Assembly (NCBI GenBank): GCA_017935625.1
Contig: JAGBHC010000039.1
Coordinates: 1 to 51,805, forward strand
Source: Rikenellaceae bacterium
Lineage (GTDB): Bacteria > Bacteroidota > Bacteroidia > Bacteroidales > Rikenellaceae
Direction: 5' to 3'
DNA length: 51,805 bases
This document shows positions 37,628 to 47,738 of the stretch, piece by piece; within the stretch, counting starts at the first letter, position 1, and each line of letters opens with the position of its first letter. The position numbers and the translations under genes were made by a program. The notes beneath the pieces were generated by a model, which worked only from the letters and a program-made list of their open reading frames with translations, was not told the origin of the DNA and did no database searches.

Positions 37628-40564
37628 TTATTCGACCTCGACGCGCTTTACGGGGGTGAGGGTCACCTCGCTGTTGAGGCCCGAGGGAACCACGGCCCAG
37701 TCGTTGTAGAAGCTGCTGCCGTAGCTCAGATTGGCCACGTTGGCATCCTTGAAGATGCGCCATACGATGCCCTGACGGTCGTACTCGGCGATGCGGTTGG
37801 CGGGCAGGTTGGTCACCTCCACCTCGAGCGTGTTCTCGCCCTGCCGGAGGTATTTGCCCACCGGCGTGCGGAACGGAACGGCGATGAGGGTAGCCGCCTG
37901 CTGTCCGTTCACCAGGACGCGGGCGCTCTCGCGCACGTCGCCCAGGTCGAGCACCCACTCGTCGGCTTCGACCCCTTCGGGCAGGGTGAAGCGGGTGGTG
38001 TAGCGTCCGGTGCCCATGTTCTTGGTCAGCACGGGGTCGCCCAGCGTGGTCCAGTCCTGCGGCCGCTCCATCTCGAAGGTGCCCTCCACGGCGGGCCAGC
38101 TCTCCACGAAGTCGAGCTTCCAGCCGCCGTCGAGCACGATGGGACGGGCATCGGAATCGTAGTAGGTCCACGGTTCGGCGGGTACGATACCCTTTTCGAA
38201 GGTCTTCAGAATGAGCGATTCGCCCGGCTTAAGCTGCATGTAGACCTCGGTCTGTCCGTTGTTCTGGCGCACTTTGGCTGCGCCCTTCGCTCCGGTCATG
38301 GGGTCGAACAGCACGGCCGACTCGGCGTGCGAGCCCAGCGGCAGCCAGCCGTCGAGCGTGTTGGCGTTGGCCATGGAGAAGAAATAAATCTTGCCCTTGT
38401 CGTGGTTGCGGCGGATATAGAGGCCGTCGTAGTCGGTCTTGAAGGCCTCGTGTCCCAGGCCGCAGGTGGCCAGCATGGCGCGATAGTCGTGACCTGTCAC
38501 GACGGTTCCCTTGCCCAGTTTCTGAGCCTGTACGGTCGAGAAATCGGCGGCGGGCAGCTCGGCGGCCACGTTCTTGAACTCGGCGCGGCGCTCCTCGAGC
38601 TTCTCGAATCCCGGCACGTCGGCGGGATACTGGCCCGAGAAGATGATTCGGGCACCCTCCTTGGCCAGCTGGGTCAGCTTGCGCAGGGTGGGCAGGGGCA
38701 TGAGGTTGCTGGCGGGCACGATGAGCGCCTTGTAGACGGTTCCGCCTTCGGTCACCAGTTCGCCGTTGCGGACCGTGAGCGACGAAATCAGCCGGTCGGA
38801 GATGTAGTCGAGGTCGTAGCCGCAGGCGACGATATCCTCGACGGCGGTCTTGAATTCGGGGATTATCTTGCTGACGCTGTGGATGTCGAATCTCAGGAAC
38901 TGTTGCTCCTGGGTGGTCTGCCAGATGTCGTAGATGGGCATGTAGAGCAGGAAGTCGTTATCGGGCGTGCCGGCCGTCAGGAACGACTGGCAGCGGGCGA
39001 TGTAGTCCGACATGGGGCGTATGTCGCGCCAGAAGGAGTTGTTGGGGGTCATGTTGATGCTGGCGTAGAAGAGCCATCCCGGCCAGGCCGCCTCGCGGGG
39101 CGAGTAGGGCGCGCCGTGGAAGTAGATGTGGTTCACGCCCGAGCAGAACATCAGGTCGAGTTCGGGTTTGATTTGCGAGAGCGAGGTGCGGAAGTGCTCG
39201 GTGAGCCAGGTCATGGTCTCCGAAGAGGTCTGGTTCTTGCCGGCCACGTGGGCGCCCGACGAAGCGAACTTGAGAATGGTGGCATCCGCGTCGTTCGGGC
39301 GCATGAAATCGGGGTCCTTGCGCAGTCCGGGAATGTCGAATTCGGTCCGGCCGAACGATTCGCATTCGGGAATGTCCACCACGCTGTACAGGTCGATGAT
39401 GTTGCCGGGCGAGCCGTGCGCCTGGTTGCGGATGCGGCTGCCGTGGCTGTGGGCCCACTCGGTCCACGGAATGGTGAACTCGTGGAGCAGCATGTCGAAG
39501 AGCGTTTCGCGGTAGTCGGTCACGATGCGGGCGTTCTTGTCGGGGTCGTCGCCCTCACCCAGGAATTCGGGCAGGTAGTCCTGCAGCTTGTAGCCGTGCA
39601 TCTGCTCGAAGCGCTCCAGCATCTTGGAGTCCCAGTCGGAGCCGAATACCTCGAACGAGTCGTTGAAGAAGGTGTTGGGCCAGGGGGCGCCGCTGCTGGC
39701 GAAAGCCTCGTCGAAGCGGCTCAGATAGCGGGCCAGCACCTCTTTGTCGTAGTGGTTCATGACATAGCCTTCGCCGCCGGGAGCCGCACGCTTCACCTTC
39801 TGGAGGGTTTTGCCCGAGAAGAGGGCGTACACTGTCCAGTTGCCTTCGCCGGCCGTCCAGTCGAGGGTGCCGTCCTCGGCCACCTTGTCGGTGAGTTCCA
39901 CGCGCTGGCCTTTGTCGGAGACGGCCACCACGGTCTCCAGCACCGCGATGTCGGACTGTCTGACGGCCGGTCCCTGAGCGGCCCGCTGCTGCTGCATGGT
40001 GCGCTCCAGCTGTTTGCGCTGGGCCTCGGTCATCTTGGGCAGCTTGCGCTGGGGCAGTGCGGCGGGACGGGGACGCTGCACGGGAGCAGGCTCCGCGTAG
40101 CGTACCGGACGGTCGAGCCGCTGTCCGGCAGAGAGTTCGTATTTGTTTACCAGAAAGCGGGATGCGGCGTCGTCGAGCGAGACGGTCGGGCCGCCGAAAG
40201 GCCAGCCCGTGCAGTTCGACATGTCGATTTGCAGCCCCAGCCGGTCGCCTTCGGCCACGGTGTGGGCGTACATCTCCATCCACTTGGGCGAGAGGTAGTC
40301 GATGTCGTTGGCTTCGTTGTTCTGCACGCCGTAGATGGGGGTGATTTCGAAACCGCCGAATCCGGCCCGGGCATACTCCTCGAACAGGTAGGTGATGTTC
40401 TCCTTGTCTACTGCGCTGCCGAGCCACCACCAGCGGTTGTAGGGCTTGTGGTCGGTACGTATTTCGTACCATTCGGCATCCTGTTCGGTGAGCTGCGGCG
40501 AGCAGCCGACGGTCGCCGCCAGAGCCGCCGAACAGAGCAGAGTCCATAAAAATCGGTTCTTCAT
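37628..40564 (-). CDS. GH106-type alpha-L-rhamnosidase lipoprotein
   Basis: A 978-residue lipoprotein (lipobox TVGC, Cys21). The N-terminal barrel has the GH106 hallmark RWWWLGSAVDKENITYLFEEY, then AGFGGFEITPIYGVQ and IDMSNCTGWPFGGP. A distal region has FCSGVNHIYFHGAPYSP, and the C-terminus is a beta-sandwich with a galactose-binding fold (WVLDLGDVRESARVLVNGQ). GH106 enzymes release terminal alpha-L-rhamnose from rhamnogalacturonan and related glycans. This is the last gene of the rhamnose operon, 49 bases after the DUF4450-type gene, and its product rhamnose matches the rhaBAT genes upstream. Confidence 0.85.
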   Translation of the reverse strand: MKNRFLWTLLCSAALAATVGCSPQLTEQDAEWYEIRTDHKPYNRWWWLGSAVDKENITYLFEEYARAGFGGFEITPIYGVQNNEANDIDYLSPKWMEMYAHTVAEGDRLGLQIDMSNCTGWPFGGPTVSLDDAASRFLVNKYELSAGQRLDRPVRYAEPAPVQRPRPAALPQRKLPKMTEAQRKQLERTMQQQRAAQGPAVRQSDIAVLETVVAVSDKGQRVELTDKVAEDGTLDWTAGEGNWTVYALFSGKTLQKVKRAAPGGEGYVMNHYDKEVLARYLSRFDEAFASSGAPWPNTFFNDSFEVFGSDWDSKMLERFEQMHGYKLQDYLPEFLGEGDDPDKNARIVTDYRETLFDMLLHEFTIPWTEWAHSHGSRIRNQAHGSPGNIIDLYSVVDIPECESFGRTEFDIPGLRKDPDFMRPNDADATILKFASSGAHVAGKNQTSSETMTWLTEHFRTSLSQIKPELDLMFCSGVNHIYFHGAPYSPREAAWPGWLFYASINMTPNNSFWRDIRPMSDYIARCQSFLTAGTPDNDFLLYMPIYDIWQTTQEQQFLRFDIHSVSKIIPEFKTAVEDIVACGYDLDYISDRLISSLTVRNGELVTEGGTVYKALIVPASNLMPLPTLRKLTQLAKEGARIIFSGQYPADVPGFEKLEERRAEFKNVAAELPAADFSTVQAQKLGKGTVVTGHDYRAMLATCGLGHEAFKTDYDGLYIRRNHDKGKIYFFSMANANTLDGWLPLGSHAESAVLFDPMTGAKGAAKVRQNNGQTEVYMQLKPGESLILKTFEKGIVPAEPWTYYDSDARPIVLDGGWKLDFVESWPAVEGTFEMERPQDWTTLGDPVLTKNMGTGRYTTRFTLPEGVEADEWVLDLGDVRESARVLVNGQQAATLIAVPFRTPVGKYLRQGENTLEVEVTNLPANRIAEYDRQGIVWRIFKDANVANLSYGSSFYNDWAVVPSGLNSEVTLTPVKRVEVE

Positions 40565-40613
40565 AGCAAATAGAATTGTTTGAAAGGTTAATATACGTGA
40601 AAAAGGTTCGTTG

Positions 40614-43600
40614 TCATCGTTGCAGGGTCACCGCCATGATGCCCACCACCACTTCGTTGGCCACCGTTTCGAGGGTTATCGACTGCAGCTGCCGGTCGGG
40701 GTCGGCGGGAATGTCCACCAGCGTGGCGGCTCCGCACTCGATGGGGCGTCCGTAGACTCCCTTTATGCCCAGTTCGCGGCCCAGGGTGCGGCTGACGATG
40801 CCGCTCTTGAGGTGGAGCCGGTAGGGCGGTTCGCTGCTGCGGCTGAAGGCGTAGTCATCTACGTAGAAGTCCTGTTCGATGGGGGCCCAGTTGTCGGGAT
40901 TGACCAGCGGGGTGACGCTCGTCGAACCGTCGGCGTAGCGGACGGTGAGCGTGGCGTTGGTCACGCCGTACTGCATGTGGTTGGTGCTGCCCGCCATCAG
41001 CAGGTAGATGTTCGAGGCACGGCCCGTGAGGGGAATCTCCACCCGGTCGGGATAGTTGTCCCACAGGCTGGTGTAGGCCACGTTGTGTCCTTCGGCGAAG
41101 CTGCGGAACGGCACTCCGATGGAGGTGGTGAAGAGGTTGTCGCGGACCAGGGAGCGGAATCCGTCGTCTTCGATTTCGGCGGTCTCCAGCGGGTGGCACC
41201 ACTCGCCCATGCCCTGCTTGGGAATCTGGAGGGTAGTGTAGGGCGAGCGCGGGGAGAGGTATTCGTTGCGGAAGATGCGGTCCACGTCGTCGTTCAGCAC
41301 GGCGTCCATGTCCACCGTCTCGCACCGGGGCGCATTGACCTTGCCGAACTGCACGTAGGGTTTGGCGGGACGTTCGGTAATCTCCAGCTGCACCGGAGCC
41401 CACCACTCCATCTCCCCGGCCTTGTGCTTGAGGAAGAAAGTGCGGTGTCCCGCGATGCCCGAAACCGGACTGCTGAGGCTGTCGCCCCGGGTCCACGCCT
41501 GCGAAAGCACCTGCTGCGGGTCGTAGAGGTCGCGAATCGGGTAGCGGGCGTTCATGCTGAGGCGTCCGCCGTTGCGCACGCTGGCGCTCAGCGTGCAGTC
41601 GGCGATGGGTTTGCCGCTCCAGCTCACGCGGATGTCGAGGGGTTCCTCGCCGGCGGGTATTTCGACCGAAATCATCGGAACGCCCGTCACCGAGACGATG
41701 TTGCGCCAGGCGGCCTTGCGGCCGTTCACCTCCACTTTCGCTCCCGTGCCGCGGGCCCGGAGCTGCAGCTCGAGCGCGAGTTTGCGCGGGAAGGAGAGGG
41801 CGACGCGATAGGTGTCGGTGCGGCCCTCGCGGACGAACGAATAGTCGATGTCCGAAATGCGGAGCGAGGCGTGGTCCCAGCTCTCGGGGAATCCCGGACG
41901 CAGCACCACCCGGCCGTTCAGGGCATCGGGAATGACGCCGTAGAGTCCCTGAACCAGGGTGCGCGACATCACGCCCACCGGGTCGCCGAAGTCGCGGTAG
42001 CACTCGCCGCGGGCGGCGTCGTAGAAACTGATTTGGGCGAAGTTGCCGGGGCTGGCTCCCATGTACATGCAGTCGAGCATGGAGCCCTTCAGCATGCGGA
42101 AGGCCTCCTCGTTGCGGCCTGCCTGCCAGTAGGCCAGCGCGGTGTGCCAGATTTCGGCCTGGGCCACGTTGTTGATGCTCCAGGCATAGGGTTTCCAGTC
42201 GGTGGTCGATACCACGTAGTAGCCCTTCTCCAGCCCGTCGGCCTCGACGGGAATGTGGGGAATCTCGGTATCGACGTAGCGGGTCGCCTGATAGCTCTGG
42301 AAGGGGTCGGCGGTGTCGCTGTCCACGGCGTGGTAGACGGTCCACAGGGCCGCGTGCTCGTGCAGCATGCGGTGTCCCATGAAGTCCTGGAACTCGGCCC
42401 AGTGGCCCTTGCCGGGAATCCACAGCCGCCGGTTCATCGCTTCGAGAATCTTCTCCGCTTCCCGGCGGTAGGGCTCGCCGTCCTGGCCGATGAGTGCGGC
42501 CAGGACGGCGGCCATCTTGTTGGCCCGGTAGTTATAGGCCGACGAGTGGGTGACGGCGCCGCTGTTGTAGTAGAGGGCGTCGCTGGCCCAGATGCAGCAG
42601 TAGGCGTCGTAGAGACCGTCGTCGTCGGGGTCGTAGTTGCGCTTCTCCCAGGCCAGGTGTGCGGTGAGCACGGGCCACATGCGGCGCACGTACTCCGTGT
42701 CGCCGGTCCAGTTGAAGTGCCACAGCAGTTCGTCGATGTAGCAGAGGTTCATGTCGTAGTTGCTCATCTCGTCGTTGCGCCCGGGACGGCGGCAGATGTA
42801 TCCGTTGCTGTACATCTGGGTGCCCCACTTCTGCTCGGCGCGGGCGAGGTTGAACGCCGCGCCCTGCGTGGGATGGGGATAGACGGGCTCCACGTCGCGG
42901 ACCTGCACGTCGGCATAGACATCGAAGTGGGAGCGGGCCCGGTCGTGCCAGCCCAGCGCGTCGCCCGCGTAGGCGCCCCGCCAGCCGCTGTAGGGGGTGC
43001 GCCATCCGATGGAGCCGTGCAGCCAGGCCTCGCCGCTCCAGAGTCCGTCGGCCGCCATGGCCAGCGCTCCGCCCACGGGATTGAAGTAGGGGTCGGGCGA
43101 GGTCATCTCCACCTGCGAGGCGAGTTCGGCCCGCGCCTTCTCGGCCTCGGCGAACCGGACCGGAAGCTGTGCGTAGCTCATGTCGCAGTCGGTCGAAACC
43201 GGATAGAGGGCCGCATAGAGCGTGCCCCGGGCGGGAAGGGCGCAGCGGCCGTGGAGTGCGGGCAGCGAGTCCGCGTGCATGACGCTCCGCTCGGGGAAGG
43301 TGCCGCAGACGGTGTGTTTGCCGGAGGCGGAGGTGACCCGGATGCGGCCGTTCTCCGTCTCGATGACATTGCCGCTGCAATATTCGGGTTTGAGGTCGAA
43401 GCAGTCGGGGGCATCCACGCCCAGGTCGCCGTTGCGGGTGAACCGGGTGCCCGACACGCCGCCGAACCGCCAGGTGAGCTCCACGCCGGCAGGCAGCTGC
43501 TCGGTGTCGATTTTCCACAGGGCGCCGTCCCGGTCGCGCATCACCAGCGCCGTGACGACGATGCGTCCGCTCTCCAGCAGGGGGTCGGTGACGGTGTAGA

Positions 43601-43991
43601 TGACCGACCCGGCGCGGTAACGCATCTCCACCCGCTCGGCATCGCCCATCGTCATCTGCCGTCCGTTGCGTGCGATGCCCAGCAGCAGGTTGCCGCCCAT
43701 GTTGGGCAGGAAGAGCCCGAATTCGGGCATGTCGCTGGTTTCCAGTCTGAAGCCGGTGTGCGCACCGTAGAGCGCCCGGTTGAACTTGCGCTTGCCGTTC
43801 ACCCCCACGAAGTCGTTGCCGTCGGGCCGGTAGCGCAGCTCGCGCCGGGCATCGACGCGGATGTCGTTGAAAGTCGAATAGATGTTGATGGCCGGCTGGT
43901 CGTCGGCCTTGCGTACGCCGTTCTGGGCCGACGCCGTGCAGGGTGCCAGACCCCACAGGAGTGCCAGTACGGCGGTCAGTTGTTTTGTCAT
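40614..43991 (-). CDS. Large six-hairpin glycosidase-like protein (DUF4450 type)
   Basis: An 1125-residue exported protein with a cleavable signal peptide (ASAQ). The middle has (alpha/alpha)6-toroid features: GWRGAYAGDALGWHDRARSHF, a DYDMNLCYIDELLWHFNWTG segment, and WEKRNYDPDDDGLYDAYCC. C-terminal beta domains follow. Proteins of this length and pattern in Bacteroides are named DUF4450; I recall a relative in the rhamnogalacturonan-II system, linked to GH142 beta-L-arabinofuranosidase, but I cannot verify that here. It lies between the GH65-like and GH106 genes in the rhamnose operon, so a pectic side-chain activity is likely, though unproven. Confidence 0.7.
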   Translation of the reverse strand: MTKQLTAVLALLWGLAPCTASAQNGVRKADDQPAINIYSTFNDIRVDARRELRYRPDGNDFVGVNGKRKFNRALYGAHTGFRLETSDMPEFGLFLPNMGGNLLLGIARNGRQMTMGDAERVEMRYRAGSVIYTVTDPLLESGRIVVTALVMRDRDGALWKIDTEQLPAGVELTWRFGGVSGTRFTRNGDLGVDAPDCFDLKPEYCSGNVIETENGRIRVTSASGKHTVCGTFPERSVMHADSLPALHGRCALPARGTLYAALYPVSTDCDMSYAQLPVRFAEAEKARAELASQVEMTSPDPYFNPVGGALAMAADGLWSGEAWLHGSIGWRTPYSGWRGAYAGDALGWHDRARSHFDVYADVQVRDVEPVYPHPTQGAAFNLARAEQKWGTQMYSNGYICRRPGRNDEMSNYDMNLCYIDELLWHFNWTGDTEYVRRMWPVLTAHLAWEKRNYDPDDDGLYDAYCCIWASDALYYNSGAVTHSSAYNYRANKMAAVLAALIGQDGEPYRREAEKILEAMNRRLWIPGKGHWAEFQDFMGHRMLHEHAALWTVYHAVDSDTADPFQSYQATRYVDTEIPHIPVEADGLEKGYYVVSTTDWKPYAWSINNVAQAEIWHTALAYWQAGRNEEAFRMLKGSMLDCMYMGASPGNFAQISFYDAARGECYRDFGDPVGVMSRTLVQGLYGVIPDALNGRVVLRPGFPESWDHASLRISDIDYSFVREGRTDTYRVALSFPRKLALELQLRARGTGAKVEVNGRKAAWRNIVSVTGVPMISVEIPAGEEPLDIRVSWSGKPIADCTLSASVRNGGRLSMNARYPIRDLYDPQQVLSQAWTRGDSLSSPVSGIAGHRTFFLKHKAGEMEWWAPVQLEITERPAKPYVQFGKVNAPRCETVDMDAVLNDDVDRIFRNEYLSPRSPYTTLQIPKQGMGEWCHPLETAEIEDDGFRSLVRDNLFTTSIGVPFRSFAEGHNVAYTSLWDNYPDRVEIPLTGRASNIYLLMAGSTNHMQYGVTNATLTVRYADGSTSVTPLVNPDNWAPIEQDFYVDDYAFSRSSEPPYRLHLKSGIVSRTLGRELGIKGVYGRPIECGAATLVDIPADPDRQLQSITLETVANEVVVGIMAVTLQR

Positions 43992-44079
43992 AAGAAATCT
44001 CCTCTCGTTTATCTGTACGTTTACGCTCGTCCGTCCGGCTTCCCCGTGCGGAAAAGCCGGACGGACGGGCGCGACGGGT

Positions 44080-46179
44080 TTAAGGCATGGGCTTGAGACC
44101 CTCCCAGCGCACGTTCCAGGTGCCGTCGGCGGGGAAGCCGGGATTCTTCTCCAGGCAGCCGTCCCATCCGGCGCACATCATCGCCACGGCGGTGAGCAGG
44201 CCTCCGTTGCCGGGCAGATAGCATCTGAGGCGGGTGTCCTGGTAGTTGTGGCCGTTGTTGAGGTAGGTGTTGGTGCGACGGTCCATGAGCAGCGCCCCCA
44301 CGGCTTTCTGCTTGTCGCCCAGCCGGGCGGCGTTCATGGCGGTCATCGGGTAGTCCCAGCCCCAGGTCTTGCCCCAGTTCCAGTTGTCCCACACCCAGTC
44401 GAGGGTCTTCTGCATGTAGTCGTTGCGTACCAGCGGCGACTTGGGCAGGATGCCCAGGGCGCCCAGCACGGCCATGTGGTCGGAGGTGTAGCGGATGTCC
44501 ACGTAGGTGTCGGTGGCGGTCTCCGCAGCCAGGTAGAGTCCGTCCGCCTGCGCCGCCAGGGGCGAGAGTTTGTCTATCATTTCGTCCCACTCCAGGTTGC
44601 GCTTCTCGCCCATGCGCTCTCTCCACTTCTGGGCGGTGCTCAGTGCGAAGTGCCAGTAGGAGAGCTCGAAAGGCGGATTGACGGTCTCGGCGGCCCGCAG
44701 GGTCTCCTGGGCCGGAATGGCGCCACGCAGGATGTAGCGGCCCTCCATCATGTCGTACTCGGCGAACGAGAACATGAATTCGGCGGTCTGCTGCACCAGC
44801 TCGTAGTACTTGTCCAGCACCTGCTGCGAGGGATTGGCGCGGTAGACCAGTTCGGCCAGGTAGATGAGGTGGGGTTGCTGCCAGATGAGGAACGAACCCA
44901 CGCTGCTGGGCGCTTCGGTGCCCGACGGGTCGGTCATCTTCATCCAGCGCACGCCTTCGAATCCCTGGCGGCGGGCAATCTCCCGGGCCACGGGCTGCAC
45001 GGTATGGTACCAGCCCAGCGTGCGGTCGAGCAGCTGCTCGCGGCCCCACAGGGCGAAGTGGGCCTGGTGCCACCAAATCATCTCCATGTGGTATTTGCCG
45101 AACCACGAGTTGTAGGTGAGGCCCGTCTCCTGGGGAGGCGTCGTGCCGGCGCACTGGATGGCCAGCAGGTATTGCGAGAGCACCACGCGGCGCTCCAGTT
45201 CCGGGGCGCGCGGGTCGGTGCAGGCGCTGAAATCGACGGCTGCGCCCTCTTTCCAGAAACGCTGCCAGTAGGCGGAGGCCGCTGCGGCTGCTTCGGCGAA
45301 TCCGGCCTGTTCACCCTCCGGCTTCTCGGGATAGAAGCCTACCGAGAAGGAGAAGTCGTCGCCCGCGGGGGTCAGCACGAAGTAGTTGGCCCGCTTTTGG
45401 CTGAGGGCGGCATCGCCCGTCCACTCCACGTCCACGTAGTAGACGGTTTCATCCAGTGTCCGCTTCAGCAGGGCGTGTCCGGCGCTCTGCTCCACCAGTT
45501 CGGTGGAGTGGAGCTCGTCGCGGCTCCAGTCGCAGGCGTCGTCGGCATGGGCTCCGGTCGGGTAGGGGAAGCGCAGGTTCACGGGCAGCGGAGCCGCTAC
45601 GCTGGCGGCCATCACGTCGCTACTGGGGTTCACCACGGTGTGCACCTCGTAGTTTTTGCCTTCGAAAGAGAAGGAGCTGTTAATCGTTCCGTTCCACATG
45701 TCGAGGGTCTGGGAGATTCCGCTCACCGCGCTCATGGGAACCGCTTCGCCCAGCTCGAAGCCCACCATGCCCAGGTGCAGGCGGTGGGGATTGACGCGGT
45801 ACCAGTCGGCGGCCGCCTTGTTGCGGCCCTCCTCCTTGAACTGCACGGCGTAGGGCTCCTTGCGTCCGCGGCCGAAGTCGTACTCCTTGAGCGTCTCGGC
45901 GGGGGTGTAGCCCTCGGGATTGGCGAAACTGTGCCAGCCCCACTGGCTCTGGGTGCCCAGGGGCACTCCGCGTTTGTAGAAGTCGGGGAAGGTCTGCAGA
46001 CCCGTGGCATCGACCGTGAAGGCGAACTCGCCGTTGCCCACCGAGAAGGAGCTCAGCGAGTCGAATTCCGTCACCGACGGGTTGTTGCGATTGACCAGCG
46101 CATAGCGGTCTATGCCCTTGTGTCCGCCGCAGCCCGACAGAAGCAGCAGGGCGGAGAGGGCGTATAAAACGTGTTTCAT
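44080..46179 (-). CDS. GH65/GH95-like (alpha/alpha)6 glycosidase lipoprotein
   Basis: A 699-residue lipoprotein (lipobox LSGC, Cys17). The core motif YHMEMIWWHQAHFALWGRE is the GH65-type active-site segment after WFGK, and TSDHMAVLGALGILP and WGKTWGWDYPMTAMNAARL are further toroid motifs. An N-terminal beta-sandwich domain (about residues 30-290) precedes the toroid. GH65 members hydrolyse or phosphorolyse alpha-glycosides; others are uncharacterised hydrolases. The substrate here is likely a rhamnose-containing oligosaccharide, from context only. The gene begins 5 bases after the GH105 gene and lies 88 bases before the DUF4450-type one. Confidence 0.75.
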   Translation of the reverse strand: MKHVLYALSALLLLSGCGGHKGIDRYALVNRNNPSVTEFDSLSSFSVGNGEFAFTVDATGLQTFPDFYKRGVPLGTQSQWGWHSFANPEGYTPAETLKEYDFGRGRKEPYAVQFKEEGRNKAAADWYRVNPHRLHLGMVGFELGEAVPMSAVSGISQTLDMWNGTINSSFSFEGKNYEVHTVVNPSSDVMAASVAAPLPVNLRFPYPTGAHADDACDWSRDELHSTELVEQSAGHALLKRTLDETVYYVDVEWTGDAALSQKRANYFVLTPAGDDFSFSVGFYPEKPEGEQAGFAEAAAAASAYWQRFWKEGAAVDFSACTDPRAPELERRVVLSQYLLAIQCAGTTPPQETGLTYNSWFGKYHMEMIWWHQAHFALWGREQLLDRTLGWYHTVQPVAREIARRQGFEGVRWMKMTDPSGTEAPSSVGSFLIWQQPHLIYLAELVYRANPSQQVLDKYYELVQQTAEFMFSFAEYDMMEGRYILRGAIPAQETLRAAETVNPPFELSYWHFALSTAQKWRERMGEKRNLEWDEMIDKLSPLAAQADGLYLAAETATDTYVDIRYTSDHMAVLGALGILPKSPLVRNDYMQKTLDWVWDNWNWGKTWGWDYPMTAMNAARLGDKQKAVGALLMDRRTNTYLNNGHNYQDTRLRCYLPGNGGLLTAVAMMCAGWDGCLEKNPGFPADGTWNVRWEGLKPMP

Positions 46180-46184
46180 GGCTC

Positions 46185-47519
46185 TTATTTCTTTACGACA
46201 ATCTTGTCATACTGGTCGTTGGCGTTGATTTCGGTGTAGCGCGGCGCATCAGACATCTCCATCAGAGCCCGGATGACGGGGCCTTCGCCCATGGGGGCGT
46301 TCACCTCGGTGGGGCGGGTGTAGTAGAAGGTGAGCGACGGCATGATGCCCGTGCCCACGCAGATGTTGGTCACGTCGCCCTCTTCGGTCATCATCGAGAG
46401 GATGCCCTTGGTGCCCTGCTCCGCCACGTAGATGTAGTCGGGGTGCAGCCACCCTTTCTTCACGCCGCGGGCCATGCCGAAGACGAACATGGCGGTGCCG
46501 GAAATCTCCTCGTAGCTGTCGCTCTTGTCGAGCAGCTGGTGCCACAGGCCGCTCTGGGCCTGATAGCGGGCCACGCCCTGTGCCTGCATCCGGAAGTTGT
46601 CGATGACGGCCTGGCGCTTGGGATGGTTCTCGGGCATGTAGGTCAGCAGGTCGGCGGTGGCCATGAATATCCAGCCGTTGGCGCGGCTCCAGTGCGCCAC
46701 GCCGTGCTCCTTGACGTCGGTGTGGTAGCAGTGGTAGTAAATCTGCTTTTCGGGGCACCACAGATACTGGGTGTACTTGAGAATCTGGTTGGCGGCGTCG
46801 TCGAAGTATTTGTCGTCGCCGGTGAATTTGCCCATGCGGCAGAGGAACGATACGGCCATGAAGGCGTCGTCGGCCCAGATGGTGTTCTCGTGGGGCCAGA
46901 TGCGGGCGATGGTTCCGTCGGCCAGACGCGGCTCGGCGTAGTTGAGGTGCTCGGCGGTGGTGTTGATGTAGTCGAGGAACGCCGGGCTGGGGTGACGCTG
47001 CTGCAGCTCGATGAGGCTGGCGCCCATGGGGCCGTTGTCGTCCAGCCGCTTGTTGCGGAAAATCATGTGCCAGCTCAGACGGGGAACGGCTCTCCAGCCC
47101 CCTTCGGCGAATGCCTGGTCGTAGAGGCGGCGGAAGTAGTCGAGGTTCCCTTCGTTGAACACGAAGTTCATGCTCCGCAGTACGAAGTCCTCGTAGCGCT
47201 TGTCGCCGAAACGGTCGGCCATCTCGAGCATGGCGATGTTGGTCACGCCGTTGGTGTAGTGCCAGTTGTTGTAGTGGCTTTCGACGGTCATGGTGCGCTT
47301 CAGGGGCACGCCTTTCAGGTTGGTGTAGACCTGGCCGGTTTCGGTGTCCTTGAAGGTGTAGGTGGTGTTGCGCAGAATGCGTTCGGCAATCTTCTTCACT
47401 GCCTCTTCGGCCTGCTGCTGCGTGGTTTTGGGACGGGGAGCGCCGCTGCGGGCCGGCCCTTGCTGTGCGTGGAGCGCCGTGGTGCATGCGAGCGCTGCGA
47501 TGAGTAGAATTTTCTTCAT
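46185..47519 (-). CDS. GH105/GH88-type unsaturated rhamnogalacturonyl hydrolase
   Basis: A 444-residue exported (alpha/alpha)6 enzyme (signal MKKILLIAALACTTALHAQ). Motifs are HENTIWADDAFMAVSFLCRMG with the catalytic Asp in WADD, HWSRANGWIFMATADLL and GLWHQLLDKSDSYEEISGTAMF. GH105 enzymes remove the unsaturated uronic acid left by rhamnogalacturonan lyases, freeing a rhamnose-ended chain. The frame is open to 47663 but the ATG at 47519 gives a signal peptide. This is the first glycosidase gene of the operon, separated from rhaT by a 265-base spacer with two hairpins. Confidence 0.86.
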   Translation of the reverse strand: MKKILLIAALACTTALHAQQGPARSGAPRPKTTQQQAEEAVKKIAERILRNTTYTFKDTETGQVYTNLKGVPLKRTMTVESHYNNWHYTNGVTNIAMLEMADRFGDKRYEDFVLRSMNFVFNEGNLDYFRRLYDQAFAEGGWRAVPRLSWHMIFRNKRLDDNGPMGASLIELQQRHPSPAFLDYINTTAEHLNYAEPRLADGTIARIWPHENTIWADDAFMAVSFLCRMGKFTGDDKYFDDAANQILKYTQYLWCPEKQIYYHCYHTDVKEHGVAHWSRANGWIFMATADLLTYMPENHPKRQAVIDNFRMQAQGVARYQAQSGLWHQLLDKSDSYEEISGTAMFVFGMARGVKKGWLHPDYIYVAEQGTKGILSMMTEEGDVTNICVGTGIMPSLTFYYTRPTEVNAPMGEGPVIRALMEMSDAPRYTEINANDQYDKIVVKK

Positions 47520-47685
47520 TTGAGTCGTGGCGTCCGACCAATCGGAAATCGGACCGTAATTTGTTGTGTTACATTTGGTTTTTGGGCAGGACCGACGCCG
47601 ATTCGTCCGGTCCGTCCGGTGGCGGAAGCGCGGTTCCGGCCCTCGGCCGCACCGTCTTCGCACGCTACCCGTTTATATATGCCGA

Positions 47686-47718
47686 ACTGTAAGCGCCCCG
47701 CGGGGAGGCACTTACAGT
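47686..47718. repeat. Inverted repeat ACTGTAAG...CTTACAGT in the rhaT-GH105 gap
   Basis: Perfect 8-base arms (47686-47693, 47711-47718) enclose a CCCCGCGGGG core (47696-47705), the same core as in the neighbouring palindrome. No T tract follows. The rest of the 265-base gap has no promoter I can recognise. Confidence 0.6.
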
Positions 47719-47738
47719 CTGACATGCGTTTCGGTATC

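Noticed and set aside
40611-44096. 1161-codon plus-strand open frame opposite the DUF4450-type gene
   Set aside because: It mirrors a real, motif-bearing minus-strand gene. GC-rich codon use keeps the antisense frame open, and the translation shows no domain and is rich in His, Gly, Val and Arg, as expected for a shadow.
47520-47663. N-terminal extension of the GH105 protein
   Set aside because: An Arg-rich 48-residue extension would hide the clear signal peptide at 47519.
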